Shown piece by piece: positions 44,796-54,257 of a stretch of 64,000 bases of DNA. How positions within the stretch are numbered: the first letter of the stretch is position 1; each line of letters begins with the position of its first letter. Origin of the DNA: JAOUFP01 sp963801505. GTDB taxonomy: Bacteria > Nitrospirota > Thermodesulfovibrionia > Thermodesulfovibrionales > UBA6898. The position numbers and the translations under genes are program-made. The DNA is taken from the NCBI GenBank assembly GCA_963801505.1, contig CAWDEY010000020.1, positions 209,044 through 273,043 on the forward strand, in the 5' to 3' direction. The notes under the pieces were generated by a model. That model did not search any database. It saw only the letters and a list, made by a program, of their open reading frames with translations, and was not told where the DNA came from.

Positions 44796-45218
44796 TCATG
44801 CATTTACCAGCTTTCTGACAATCTCATCAGAGAATTTTTCTATGTCAGCCTTGAGGGACTTTCGTGCCTTTTCTCCCTCGGTCCTTAATTCTTCCCTTGC
44901 CTTCTGAAGCATTCCGGCTGCTGTTGCCTCGGCGTCAGCCAGGAGTTTTTTCTGGACCTCAAGTCCCGCGTTTCTGTTGCCCTCAAAAACCTCTTTTGCC
45001 TTGCCTCTGGCCTCAGAGATTTCTTTATTCATGCGCTCGATACCCTCTTCCTTTCTGCTGGTCATCTCCTTTGCAGCATCAATAGAACCCTTAATCGTGC
45101 TTTCTCTTTCCTGAAATACTTTAAGAAGGGGCCTGAAAAGGATGATATTCAGGACATACACAAGGCCAAGGAAGTTGGCAGTCAAAACCAAAAGCCAAAA
45201 CTTATCAATGTCAAGCAT
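44796..45218 (-). CDS. ATP synthase F0 b' subunit
   Basis: A 140-residue second stalk subunit: an N-terminal membrane helix (FWLLVLTANFLGLVYVLNII) and a long helix with alanine, lysine and glutamate (GSIDAAKEMTSRKEEGIER and later). Together with atpF it forms a b/b' heterodimer as in several anaerobe lineages. It is the first gene of the operon. No a or c subunit gene lies upstream; they must be elsewhere. Confidence 0.9.
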   Translation of the reverse strand: MLDIDKFWLLVLTANFLGLVYVLNIILFRPLLKVFQERESTIKGSIDAAKEMTSRKEEGIERMNKEISEARGKAKEVFEGNRNAGLEVQKKLLADAEATAAGMLQKAREELRTEGEKARKSLKADIEKFSDEIVRKLVNA

Positions 45219-45447
45219 CTTAATATCCTCGAAGTTTGGATTTTGCTAAAAAACTTAGGAACAATAGCACAGGCAGAAATTCGTTGTCAAGGAGAATTTA
45301 TAAGGAAAATTATATTTAGAAATAAGAGGTTACTAAAGATATGCATATAGGCTAATAAGATATTTTTATTCGTTCGGTTTTGAAATACCTGTATCCGTCA
45401 AAAGCAGCTGTTTTATGAATAATGCGGACCAAACTCAAAGACAGGGA

Positions 45448-46215
45448 TTACCTCTTTTTTCTTTTACTCAATATAACGAGAAAGACAACCGAAGTGACAA
45501 ACATTGCAACGCTTATGGCCTGTGAATAGGAGAACCCGGGGAAGAGAAAACCCCTGACCTCATCGCCTCTGAAGAGCTCTACCACGGATCTGATGATCGA
45601 GTAGTTGAGAATGTATATCCAGAAGAGCTGTCCTTTAAAAGTCTGATATCTCCTGAAACTTATAAGAATGAGAAAGTTCAGAAATTCAGCGGCTGATTCA
45701 TAAAGCTGCGTAGGATGAAGCGGCGTACCTATGACAGCCAGGGAATCAGGATTGGTAAAGGTGACCGCCCAGGGAAGGCCTTCAGCGGGTCTTCCGTAGC
45801 AGCAGCCTGCGCAGAAGCAGCCAAGCCTTCCTATGGCATGTCCTATGGCAATGGGGGGCGCCCAGATGTCTGCTGTCTGCCATAGCGGAAGTCTCTTTTT
45901 CCTGGCATACCAGATGACCGTAGGCACTGCAAAGAGCACGCCTCCGTAAAAGACAAGACCGCCTTCCCATATCTTCACCATATCAAGGGGGTGTTTTGAA
46001 TAGTGCTGCCAGTTCGTCAATATAAAAAACAGCCTGGAACCGACGATGCCTGCAAACAGCGCGTAGAAACCGACATCGATAATGCTATCATTGGAAAGGT
46101 CCGTTTTCTTGGCCTCCCTAAGTGCAAGAGCGAGGGCAACGAGAAATCCTGTTGCGATGAGAAAGCCGTAGGTATGGATAGTAAGCGGCCCTATTTTAAT
46201 CAATACAGGAAACAT
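45448..46215 (-). CDS. lgt: Prolipoprotein diacylglyceryl transferase
   Basis: A 255-residue membrane enzyme with about seven helices that adds diacylglycerol to the lipobox cysteine. The signature HAIGRLGCFCAGCCYGRP lies near residues 125-142, HPTQLYES and SVVELFRGDEVRG follow. Its start overlaps the lspA stop, so lgt and lspA, consecutive steps of lipoprotein maturation, are translated together. The many lipoproteins in the window are its substrates. Confidence 0.96.
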   Translation of the reverse strand: MFPVLIKIGPLTIHTYGFLIATGFLVALALALREAKKTDLSNDSIIDVGFYALFAGIVGSRLFFILTNWQHYSKHPLDMVKIWEGGLVFYGGVLFAVPTVIWYARKKRLPLWQTADIWAPPIAIGHAIGRLGCFCAGCCYGRPAEGLPWAVTFTNPDSLAVIGTPLHPTQLYESAAEFLNFLILISFRRYQTFKGQLFWIYILNYSIIRSVVELFRGDEVRGFLFPGFSYSQAISVAMFVTSVVFLVILSKRKKR

Positions 46216-46664
46216 CAGTTCCTCTTTATAAACATTATGACCATCATGAAGGCTATGCCTATCGTGAGAGCGGAATCAGCGACATTGAATGCCGGCCAGT
46301 GATGACCTGAAACCGTAACATCTACAAAATCCACCACATATCCGAGATTGACCCTGTCTATCAGATTACCTATGGCGCCGGCAGCAAGAAGGGAAAAGAC
46401 CCTGTAGTCTTCCTTTGCGAACACTATGACCCAAAGCATGAACAGGATTGCGGCAACAGATATGGCAATGAAAAAATTATTACCCAGGCTTCTGAACATC
46501 CCAAAGGCAGCGCCCTGATTTCGGACGTTCACCAGGTTCAGCACAGGGAGCAGTTCGATCGACCCCAGGGGATTGATATATGTCCTTGCAAGATACTTTG
46601 TTGCCTGGTCAAGCAGCACTATGAATGAAATAAACAGAAGAGAGTACGATATTCTTTTTTTCAT
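46215..46664 (-). CDS. lspA: Lipoprotein signal peptidase
   Basis: A 149-residue membrane aspartic peptidase with four helices. NQGAAFG, GAIGNLIDRV, GYVVDFVDV and FNVADSALTIG are the conserved blocks; Asp112 and Asp130 are the likely catalytic pair. The ATG at 46664 overlaps the ileS stop (ATGA), which is why it is preferred over the upstream TTG. It cuts the signal after Lgt has acted. Confidence 0.95.
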   Translation of the reverse strand: MKKRISYSLLFISFIVLLDQATKYLARTYINPLGSIELLPVLNLVNVRNQGAAFGMFRSLGNNFFIAISVAAILFMLWVIVFAKEDYRVFSLLAAGAIGNLIDRVNLGYVVDFVDVTVSGHHWPAFNVADSALTIGIAFMMVIMFIKRN

Positions 46665-49459
46665 TGAAGGGCGCTGTAACATTTGTCGCAGAGGTCCGGT
46701 GCGTCTTCAAAACTTCCAACGCTCTCGCTCCAGTTCCAGCACCGCGGGCATTTGCTGCCGGATGCCTTTTCGACAAGGACCTGAAGACCCTGGATATCAG
46801 TGCCTTCGTAGGCATCGGAAAGACTTTCACTGGTCAATTTCAAGGAGGACACAAGAAAAAAGACCGGAAGAAAATCTATATATGATTTTGCAAGAGACCT
46901 GTATTCTTCCGGCAGAAATATTTGTACCTTTGCCTCAAGGGAATTCCCGATGAACTTTTCAGCCCTCTTGAGTTCAAGGGCCTTGTTCACCTCATTTCTC
47001 AGAGTAAGGAGTTTTTTCCATCTCTCTTCAAGTCCACTGTCTTGAAATCTCTCCTGTACTTCAGGGAATGAAGAGAAGAATACAGATTCATCAGCATCCA
47101 CGACTTTGTCCTGCGCGCTTTCCCTGACAACATATCCCCAAACCTCTTCTGAAGTAAAAGAGAGCACCGGGGCCATCAATCTTGTCAGGACCGAAAGGAC
47201 CTCGAAAAGGACCCACTGACTTGCACGCCTTTCAGCAGAGTCGGCCTTTGCAGTATAGAGCCTGTCCTTTAGAATATCCAGATATATTGAACTCATATCA
47301 ACAACGCAGAAGCTATGTATCGCGTGGAACACCTCATGAAAATCATAATTTTCATAAGAGTTCGTCACCTTCCCAATCAGTCCCTGCAGCCTGCTCATGG
47401 CCCATCTGTCGATCTCCTGGAGCCTGTCGCTATAGTCCTGGTGATCAAAGTCAGAGGTATTTCCAAGGAGGAACCTGCAGGTATTCCTGATCTTCCTGTA
47501 GGCATCGGTCAGCCTGTTGAGGATCTCTTTGGATATCCTGATATCGTCCTTGTAATCCTCTGCAGATACCCATATGCGCAGTATCTCGGCACCAAAGTTT
47601 TTGATGATCTCCTGTGGGGCGATGACATTCCCGAGGGACTTCGACATCTTCTTGCCTGAACCATCGACAACGAAGCCATGCGTAAGTACTGTCCTGTAAG
47701 GGGCCTTCCCCCGTGTACCGACAGACGCAAGGAGTGAACTCTGGAACCAGCCCCTGTGCTGGTCGCTGCCCTCAAGATACATGTCCGCAGGCCAGCTGAG
47801 CCTTTCGTCATTCTCCATGACAGCGGCATGACTGACTCCTGAATCGAACCAGACATCGAGGATATCTTTTTCTTTGGTGAATTTATTATGTCCGCATTTT
47901 TTGCAGGTATAGCCAGTGGGAAGAAGCTCTTGAACTTCTTTTATAAACCATATGTCAGCCCCGTTTTCTTCTACAAGCCTTACTATGGAATCAAGAATTG
48001 CCACATCATCGACAAATTCTCCACAGTCATTACACTTGATGATCGTGATCGGCACGCCCCAGCTTCGCTGGCGGGAGACACACCAGTCAGGCCTGTTTGA
48101 GACCATGCCATGGATCCTCTCCCTTCCCCACCTGGGGACCCAGCTGACCCTGTCTATCTCTTCAAGGCATTTTTTCCTCAAATCATTATGTTCAACAGAG
48201 ATAAACCACTGCTCGGTAGCGCGGAATATTACAGGTTTCTTGCACCTCCAGCAGTGCGGGTAGGAATGTGAAATCTTTTCTTCCTTTATCAGGTGATTAT
48301 TGTTTTTAAGCGTCTCGATGATCAGGGCGTTGGCCTTGAAGACAAACTGTCCTTCAAACTCCCCTGCCTGTTTTGTGAACTTGCCCCTGTCGTCAACAGG
48401 AGCGTAAATATCAAGCCCGTATTTAAGGCCTGTCTGATAGTCGTCCTCACCATGGCCCGGTGCTATATGGACAACGCCCGAACCTTCTTCAAGGGAAACA
48501 AATTCACCGAGCACGGCCCGTGATTTTCTGTCTATAAATGGATGGTCTGCAAGCATGCCTTCAAGGTCTTTACCCAAAACCTTCGTGAGCACATTGCCCT
48601 CAAGCCCTATCCTCTCTTTGAGCGCGTCAGTCCTGCCTTCTGCAACAACGTAAACCTCATCAGCATGCTCAACCGCAGCATACTCAAGGTCAGGGTGAAA
48701 GGCTATTGCGAGGTTTGCAGGAAGGGTCCAGGGTGTTGTGGTCCATATAATAACAAATACCTTTTTGCCTTTAAGTGAAGGGAAATACTTCGCTGTATTT
48801 TCCTCGTCAAGACCGAACTTGACAAATACGGAAGGCGATTCCTTGTCTGCATACTCCACCTCTGCCTCTGCAAGTGCAGTCACACAGGAAGGACACCAGT
48901 GCACAGGCTTTTTCCTTCTATGCACATATTTGTTCCTGACAAATGTATTGAACTCCCTGACAATAGAGGCCTCGTACCCGTAATTCATCGTCAGGTAGGG
49001 TCTTGCCCAGTCACCAAATACCCCGAGGCGTTTGAATTCTTCCCTTTGTATATCGACAAACTCCGCCGCGTATTCCTTGCAAAGCTTTCTTTTTTCGATA
49101 ATGCCGACCTTGTCTTTTTTATCTCCGAGGTTTTTGTCCACCTGGAGTTCGATAGGAAGTCCGTGGCAGTCCCAGCCCGGGATATAAGGGGCATAGAACC
49201 CTTTCATTGTCTTGTATTTGACAATGATGTCCTTCAATATCTTGTTGAGGGCATGGCCCATGTGTATATGACCGTTTGCGTATGGAGGACCGTCATGAAG
49301 AATATAAGGGGTTTTTGATTTGTTCTTTTCCTGGATCTTCTGATATATCTTCTTATCGTCCCATGCCTTCAGAATTTCAGGCTCCCTCTGCGCAAGGTTG
49401 GCCTTCATCGGGAAGTCTGTCTGAGGAAGATTCAAGGTGTCTTTGTAGTCTTTATTCAT
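46661..49459 (-). CDS. ileS: Isoleucyl-tRNA synthetase
   Basis: A 932-residue class I synthetase, usual length for the bacterial type. GHIHMGHALNKIL is the HIGH motif and KKMSKSLGN the KMSKS loop; an editing domain lies between (about residues 190-390, with WTTTPWTLPANLAIA). The C-terminal zinc site CPRCWNW plus DLCDKC is complete. It leads the ileS-lspA-lgt operon. No T-box leader is recognised upstream. Confidence 0.97.
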   Translation of the reverse strand: MNKDYKDTLNLPQTDFPMKANLAQREPEILKAWDDKKIYQKIQEKNKSKTPYILHDGPPYANGHIHMGHALNKILKDIIVKYKTMKGFYAPYIPGWDCHGLPIELQVDKNLGDKKDKVGIIEKRKLCKEYAAEFVDIQREEFKRLGVFGDWARPYLTMNYGYEASIVREFNTFVRNKYVHRRKKPVHWCPSCVTALAEAEVEYADKESPSVFVKFGLDEENTAKYFPSLKGKKVFVIIWTTTPWTLPANLAIAFHPDLEYAAVEHADEVYVVAEGRTDALKERIGLEGNVLTKVLGKDLEGMLADHPFIDRKSRAVLGEFVSLEEGSGVVHIAPGHGEDDYQTGLKYGLDIYAPVDDRGKFTKQAGEFEGQFVFKANALIIETLKNNNHLIKEEKISHSYPHCWRCKKPVIFRATEQWFISVEHNDLRKKCLEEIDRVSWVPRWGRERIHGMVSNRPDWCVSRQRSWGVPITIIKCNDCGEFVDDVAILDSIVRLVEENGADIWFIKEVQELLPTGYTCKKCGHNKFTKEKDILDVWFDSGVSHAAVMENDERLSWPADMYLEGSDQHRGWFQSSLLASVGTRGKAPYRTVLTHGFVVDGSGKKMSKSLGNVIAPQEIIKNFGAEILRIWVSAEDYKDDIRISKEILNRLTDAYRKIRNTCRFLLGNTSDFDHQDYSDRLQEIDRWAMSRLQGLIGKVTNSYENYDFHEVFHAIHSFCVVDMSSIYLDILKDRLYTAKADSAERRASQWVLFEVLSVLTRLMAPVLSFTSEEVWGYVVRESAQDKVVDADESVFFSSFPEVQERFQDSGLEERWKKLLTLRNEVNKALELKRAEKFIGNSLEAKVQIFLPEEYRSLAKSYIDFLPVFFLVSSLKLTSESLSDAYEGTDIQGLQVLVEKASGSKCPRCWNWSESVGSFEDAPDLCDKCYSALQ

Positions 49460-49526
49460 AACCTTAAAATTACCACTGAGGCTCTTTCATTGTCAAGCAA
49501 CAGGCCTGCAGCTCAAACAGCTGTAA

Positions 49527-49628
49527 AGCGACAGGGATTATCTTGTGGTTGTAGGCGCAGGGCACCTGATCGGCGACAAGGGAATCGTCGCGCTGCTTCA
49601 GGGAGAGGGGTATACAGTCACGAGGTGA
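49527..49628 (+). pseudogene. C-terminal remnant of a TraB/GumN-family protein
   Basis: The plus strand reads SDRDYLVVVGAGHLIGDKGI then VALLQGEGYTVTR and a stop. The VVGAGHLxGxxGxxxLLxxxGY pattern is the conserved end of TraB/GumN proteins. Upstream bases are stops and noncoding, so only 33 codons survive. The rest of the gap 49460-49952 shows nothing else. Confidence 0.7.
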
Positions 49629-49952
49629 CGCAGGTGGACAGACCGAAGGTGAAAGGCTTTTAGGATGCTTCATGCTGATTACTAAAAGCCAGCTTTTTTT
49701 CAATGTTGGTCTGAAGCTTGTCACCAATCACAAATCACTAATCCCTGATAGGAAGCCCGGAAGGTCGCAGACGAAAAAGCTGGAAGCTCTAAAATCAATA
49801 GTCAATAGCGCCACAAGAGCGACAGGTGCGACAGCCTGAACACTTGGGCGTTTCAATATTTGCCTGAAACTATTCACCATTCACGTTTCACAGCCTTAAA
49901 ATCTTTTTCAGTTTGCAATTTCCCGCGGAAAATAGCATTATTTAACGTAGCC

Positions 49953-50606
49953 ATGACAAATAAATATTGCAAAAATGGGTCCCTGGTTGCTTTGGCCCTC
50001 GTATGCCTGCTCCTGTCAATGAGCGCCTGTGCTTCAAACAGGGCCGTTTCAAAGTTCAGCCCTGAGGAGATGAAAAACAGTCTGCCATTGTTCGACAAAG
50101 AGGCTGTTGAAGAAACTCATTCAGTCTTCATACCTGCATTTTATAATGATAATAACAACTGGAGACGGTTAACATATGAAGCCCTTTTGTTTGCCAGGAT
50201 AAATATTGTTCCGTCTGAAATCACAGAACAGGCCACAGGAAAGAACAAATTATCGCTTCTATCTCCTCAGGAAAGGGCTGATTATCTGGGCCGGATCGGA
50301 AAATCACTCCGCGCCGACGCCGTCATAAACGGCATGGTCCTTGCCAAAGACAATGGGTCTGAACTGGTGCTTCAGCTGATCTCTTCAAAAGACTCGCGAA
50401 TACTCTGGTGGCAGGCCGCAGACATCAGTCTTAATGAGGCCACCGCTATCGGGGACCAGCAAAAAGCCCTTGTTTCAAAAATGCTCTCTACTCTTGTTGA
50501 GCACATCGGCACTAAGGATATGCCTGTTATTGCCCCTGCAAAGCGCCGGCCAGATACTAAAGAAGAGCCAAAAACTGATACCTTCCCCAAAACACAAAGG
50601 AAATAA
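49953..50606 (+). CDS. Uncharacterised lipoprotein
   Basis: The start at 49953 is chosen since the signal peptide begins there: LVALALVCLLLSMSAC is a lipobox-type leader with Cys near residue 26. The remaining ~190 residues show a globular domain (VFIPAFYNDNNNWRRLTYEA, SLRADAVINGMVLAKDNGSE, QLISSKDSRILWWQAAD) and a Lys/Pro/Thr-rich tail. The layout recalls outer-membrane-assembly-type lipoproteins that bind by an alpha/beta domain, but no family is certain. No strong ribosome site is seen. Confidence 0.7.
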   Translation: MTNKYCKNGSLVALALVCLLLSMSACASNRAVSKFSPEEMKNSLPLFDKEAVEETHSVFIPAFYNDNNNWRRLTYEALLFARINIVPSEITEQATGKNKLSLLSPQERADYLGRIGKSLRADAVINGMVLAKDNGSELVLQLISSKDSRILWWQAADISLNEATAIGDQQKALVSKMLSTLVEHIGTKDMPVIAPAKRRPDTKEEPKTDTFPKTQRK

Positions 50607-50659
50607 AAATGACGTAAAAACTGCCCCTTCTGCCGCCGCTCTATGGTGTATAATAAGTC

Positions 50660-50979
50660 ATGACCATCATGGCTATATTACTCGGATTGATCATCGGCTT
50701 TTTCCCTCTGTTTTTCTTTTTCAGGTTTTATAAAGGGAAGCTGCTCTTTATTGAACACCCCTATATAAAGGTGCTTTGCTTGGTTTCCTGCTTTGGGTCG
50801 TCATCAATGTCCTTCTTTATATTGAAGCCCGCTACAACCTTGTCGGCCTGCTTGGAGGCGAGGAAGGATTTGCTACCATGATACTTCTTACCTCGTCGCT
50901 TCCCGGGTTCATCACCGCAGGGATCGCAGCGGTGTTCGTCTCGCAGAAGCTTCAAGCCCGTAAGAAAAACGATTCCTGA
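50660..50979 (+). CDS. Small membrane protein, apparently frameshifted
   Basis: The frame from 50660 reads MTIMAILLGLIIGFFPLFFF, then KLLFIEHPYIKV, and turns unlike a membrane protein. From about 50773 the next frame reads LGFLLWVVINVLLYIEARYN and TSSLPGFITAGIAAVF with a stop at 50979. One missing base near 50770 would give a single ~106-residue protein with three membrane helices. Two overlapping genes are the alternative. No family is recognised. Confidence 0.5.
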
Positions 50980-51139
50980 ATAAAGCCTTGCAGCTTACCT
51001 AACGCCTCTAGTCCTTCTTCCGGTTCCAATTATATTCGTGCATAGGCATTATGCAAAACACCCGCCACGGCATACGTGTTGCTTTATCCGGACCGTGCCG
51101 CATGATAGATTTTTCATGTAACATTAGGGATAATTGGTC

Positions 51140-51145
51140 TATAAT
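51140..51145 (+). promoter_or_regulatory. -10 box upstream of the ferritin-like gene
   Basis: TATAAT lies 28 bases before the GTG start at 51174. No convincing -35 box is seen, so this is a candidate only. Confidence 0.4.
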
Positions 51146-51173
51146 TAAGGAAAAAGATTATAAAGGAGCTTCT

Positions 51174-51683
51174 GTGGAACTGCTGAGACATATATTGAGG
51201 GACAGAAAGGGACTGGCTGATCAAAAGGCCTCCATGCAGGACGTCATTGATAACCTGAGGCTGCTTTCCAAAGGGGAAAAGCAAATTTCGGAGTTTTACC
51301 AGCTCTGTGGAAACGTCCTTGCGGACGAGAAGGATTTCTGGCACGACCTGGCCGCGAGCGAACGGGAGCACGCCGAGGTAGCGCTCAAAATGGCTGATCT
51401 TGTCGCGAAGGAACCCGGGAAATACAAGCCTGGGCGGTCTTTCGACGTCGTATCGATCAGACTGTTCGGTCTGCATGTGGACGGACTTGTCGCGAGTATG
51501 CGCGCGGGTAAGATAAAGAAGGATGAGTTGTTGTCCCTGGCAGCCGACATCGAGATTTCGGTGGTCGAGATGAACTACGGAGATATCGTCAAGACCGATG
51601 TCCCGGAGTTCCGCGCGCTGGCCCGCAAGTTGGCGGAAGATACGAGAGAGCACAGGCAGACGTTTGAAAAGAAAATGCAGTAG
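51174..51683 (+). CDS. Ferritin-like four-helix protein
   Basis: The start is placed at GTG 51174 because AAGGAG lies 5 bases before it and a TATAAT box further up; the longer frame from 51051 reads through that promoter. The 169-residue protein has ferritin-like ExxH motifs, SEREHAEVALKMAD and EDTREHRQTFEKK, with partner glutamates in EKQISEFYQL and EISVVEMNYGD. It may bind a diiron site and handle peroxide or iron. It differs from the rubrerythrin-like protein at 7400. Function not established. Confidence 0.7.
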   Translation: MELLRHILRDRKGLADQKASMQDVIDNLRLLSKGEKQISEFYQLCGNVLADEKDFWHDLAASEREHAEVALKMADLVAKEPGKYKPGRSFDVVSIRLFGLHVDGLVASMRAGKIKKDELLSLAADIEISVVEMNYGDIVKTDVPEFRALARKLAEDTREHRQTFEKKMQ

Positions 51684-51819
51684 GCGCTGTATTTTGATAC
51701 TGCCGACATTCCAGATAGTTGACGAGACGTTGGTCAGCGATTGACTTACTTCAGCCTGAGGCAGGTCTCCTTGCCGCCGGGTCGGTCCAATCTGCAGTCT
51801 TCAGCCGAAACACTCTTAT

Positions 51820-52452
51820 TCAGAATACCCATCTGCTGACCTTTCTGGTATCCACCCCCCGGTAATTGCCCTGTTTGAGCAATACGATAAAGTTATCAGA
51901 GGTCACTTCGTCGTCAAATTCAGTATAGCAGGAACCTACTTCATGTGGCTCATGGGCATCGGAGCCGCCGGTAAAGGGCAGGTCCAATATCCTGGCAGCT
52001 TCAATCGCCCTGACATTAAAAGCATGCATATTGTTTCCATTACAGCCTTCGACTGCTGTTAAGCCTTTCAGTTCATGTATCCTGTCACCCAGGCTGTTGC
52101 CTCTTCTGTAGGGGTGTGACGGGACCACTACGCCCCCACTTGCGGTCACCATATTTACCACATCTTCTACCGGCGCGTATCTGAGCGCCAGCCTGTCGGT
52201 GTCCACTCCAAATATAAGACAATGGCCCTCTTCCGTGGAAAATTCAACGCCCCTTAAGATCAAAATTCTGTCCCTGTACTTTTCCTTCAAGCCTTCGGCA
52301 TGTTCAGAAGCTGCATATGAATAATGCTCTGTAAATACGATCCCCTGGAGGTCAAGGCTGATAGCATGGGCAACTGTCTCCTCAGGCTCGGAATCAGTGT
52401 CCCCGCTGTATTTGGAATGCACGTGCAGATCAATCCTGAATTTCATCTTCAT
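51820..52452 (-). CDS. PHP-domain phosphoesterase
   Basis: A 210-residue protein of the PHP family of metal-dependent phosphoesterases. Metal-binding motifs are DLHVHSKYSGD near the start, FTEHYS, GVEFSTEEGH, SHPYR, and GGSDAHEPHEVG near the C-terminus. The ATG at 52452 is preferred over an upstream TTG. Possible substrates are small phosphate esters or nucleotides; none can be named. It lies 107 bases downstream of scpA on the same strand. Confidence 0.87.
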   Translation of the reverse strand: MKMKFRIDLHVHSKYSGDTDSEPEETVAHAISLDLQGIVFTEHYSYAASEHAEGLKEKYRDRILILRGVEFSTEEGHCLIFGVDTDRLALRYAPVEDVVNMVTASGGVVVPSHPYRRGNSLGDRIHELKGLTAVEGCNGNNMHAFNVRAIEAARILDLPFTGGSDAHEPHEVGSCYTEFDDEVTSDNFIVLLKQGNYRGVDTRKVSRWVF

Positions 52453-52559
52453 ATATAATAACAATTCTTCCCGGATATTTTGGAGATTGCGTAGCTTAGT
52501 CTGCTCTTAAAACCAGCCCCGCGACTATAAAATAATTGCTGTTACGGAAAAAGGAAGAC

Positions 52560-53315
52560 TTACAGAGCAGACTGTTCAGAAGCTGCGGTGTCCTGCTTTT
52601 GAGGGTTTATTACCCAGATGTTTCCGAATTCCCGCTCCTGGTAAACCCTGGCCAGTCCGAGCCTGAGGAGTTCCAGAAGCGCCAGAAAAGTTACAATGAG
52701 CTGGACTCTCGTGAAACTGTCCTTAAAGAGTTCTTCAAACCGTATACTATCCAGTGTCTCAATGATTTCAGCAATATGCAGCATCTTGTCTTTTACCGTA
52801 AGCGTCTCCCTGGTAATAGTGCGCATTTCGGGAGGCGCGTTCTCAAGGAGTTTTTTAAAGGCGGCCAGAAGGTCAAAAAGATTGACATCGAAAAGATAGA
52901 GTTCAGGCTCAGGGACTTTCTCTTCCTCCAGTTCCCCTGGTCGCCTTCCGAAAATCTTCAGCGACTCTTCTTCCCTTTCCTTTAATATTGTTGCAGCGTC
53001 TTTATACGCCTGGTATTCGAGCAGACGCTGTACCAGCTCAAACCTCGGGTCTTCCAGCTCTTCAGAGGGCGCCTCTTCATCAGGGGGGAGCATCATCCTT
53101 GATTTTATCTGTATCAGGGTAGCAGCCATGACAAGAAATTCCCCTGCTATCTCAAGGTCAAGCTCCTTCATAAACTCTATATACTGAAGATACTGGCCTG
53201 TAATCAGGGATATCGGGATATCATAGATATCGACCTTGTTCTCCCTGATGAGATGCAAAAGGAGGTCAAGGGGCCCTTCGAATTCAGGAATTTTTATATT
53301 ATATAGTTGTTCCAT
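52560..53315 (-). CDS. scpA: Segregation and condensation protein A
   Basis: A 251-residue kleisin that bridges SMC heads. The start reads YNIKIPEFEGPLDLLLHLIR, the kleisin N-terminal helix; MAATLIQIKSRMMLPP is the next conserved block, and the winged-helix end has FLALLELLRLGLARVYQ. It acts in chromosome compaction. No scpB is seen next to it, but the downstream neighbour on this strand is the PHP gene. Start by conserved N-terminus. Confidence 0.93.
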   Translation of the reverse strand: MEQLYNIKIPEFEGPLDLLLHLIRENKVDIYDIPISLITGQYLQYIEFMKELDLEIAGEFLVMAATLIQIKSRMMLPPDEEAPSEELEDPRFELVQRLLEYQAYKDAATILKEREEESLKIFGRRPGELEEEKVPEPELYLFDVNLFDLLAAFKKLLENAPPEMRTITRETLTVKDKMLHIAEIIETLDSIRFEELFKDSFTRVQLIVTFLALLELLRLGLARVYQEREFGNIWVINPQKQDTAASEQSAL

Positions 53316-53411
53316 AATGCGTCTGAAAAAATCTCCACCGGTATTTTAACAGATTGCAGATCAATTTAGCCTGATTTGCTTTAAGTTTTAAGTCATAGTA
53401 TATTAAAAAAT

Positions 53412-54193
53412 ATGAAATTTCGATATGCCATTCCGCTTTCCGTGGTATTTGTCTTTCTGTGTTACGGCATCTCATATCCGGAGATATCCCAGAATTTTGA
53501 CAGCAACGGGAATCGCATTTTATCAGGCGGCATAAAAAATACAGACAGCCTTTCCGGCAGAATTCACAAACACTCCGTCCCTGAAGGGATAGAGCTTCAA
53601 AATGACGTCCGATATGAATTTTACCCTGTATTTGGCAAGACCTTCTCCGAGATCGTCCGTTCGGCAGAGGAAAATAGTCCGGTTGATATGAAGAGCAGGA
53701 AAGGTTTGCCTTCACGGTTTGAATGGTCAGTTGGCTGGAGTTACAAGATCGACTATTCCACTGAGCTTGACGAAGAGGACAATACCGTTAATGCAGACGT
53801 GGAGTTGGACAATGTCAGCATTACATACAATATCAAGATAACATTGCCTACCCTGATCGATGATACAGCGCTGAATCCTTCTGAAAAAACCTTATGGAAA
53901 AACTATTATCGCAATCTGGTCCAATACGAGCACGACCATGCAAGGATAATCCGCGACAATGATGCGAAGGCGGAACTGCTCAAACAAGTTCAGAGATCTC
54001 GATCAGATAAACTTCGACTATTCCAGCGACATCGACGTCCAAAAGACAGTGGAGACATTCAGTAAGGGAAGAGACTGAAGCTATAGGCAGCGCATGGGTA
54101 AAAGACCTCAAAAAGAGGATTGACGCCTATGACAGAGCAACAGAATACGGGCTTGCTCTTCAAAACAGGGAATCTTTTTTCACCCAGAAATAA
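53412..54193 (+). pseudogene. DUF922-type exported protein with two frameshifts
   Basis: The first ~193 residues are in frame from 53412: a signal peptide (about 1-23), a beta-rich middle and YEHDHARIIRDND, a HxxxH-like site of DUF922 putative zinc proteases. Near 53994 one extra base shifts the frame; the next reads DLDQINFDYSSDIDVQKTVE. Near 54076 another extra base shifts it again to EAIGSAWVKDLKKRIDAYDR, ending FFTQK at 54193. Three frames that join without overlap or gap indicate one gene with two insertions. It would be periplasmic. The role is unknown. Confidence 0.7.
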
Positions 54194-54257
54194 ACCTACA
54201 ATAAGCAGTCTCGCGAAAAGAACGCCAAGAACGCAAAGTAAAACACGCAGGTTTTCT

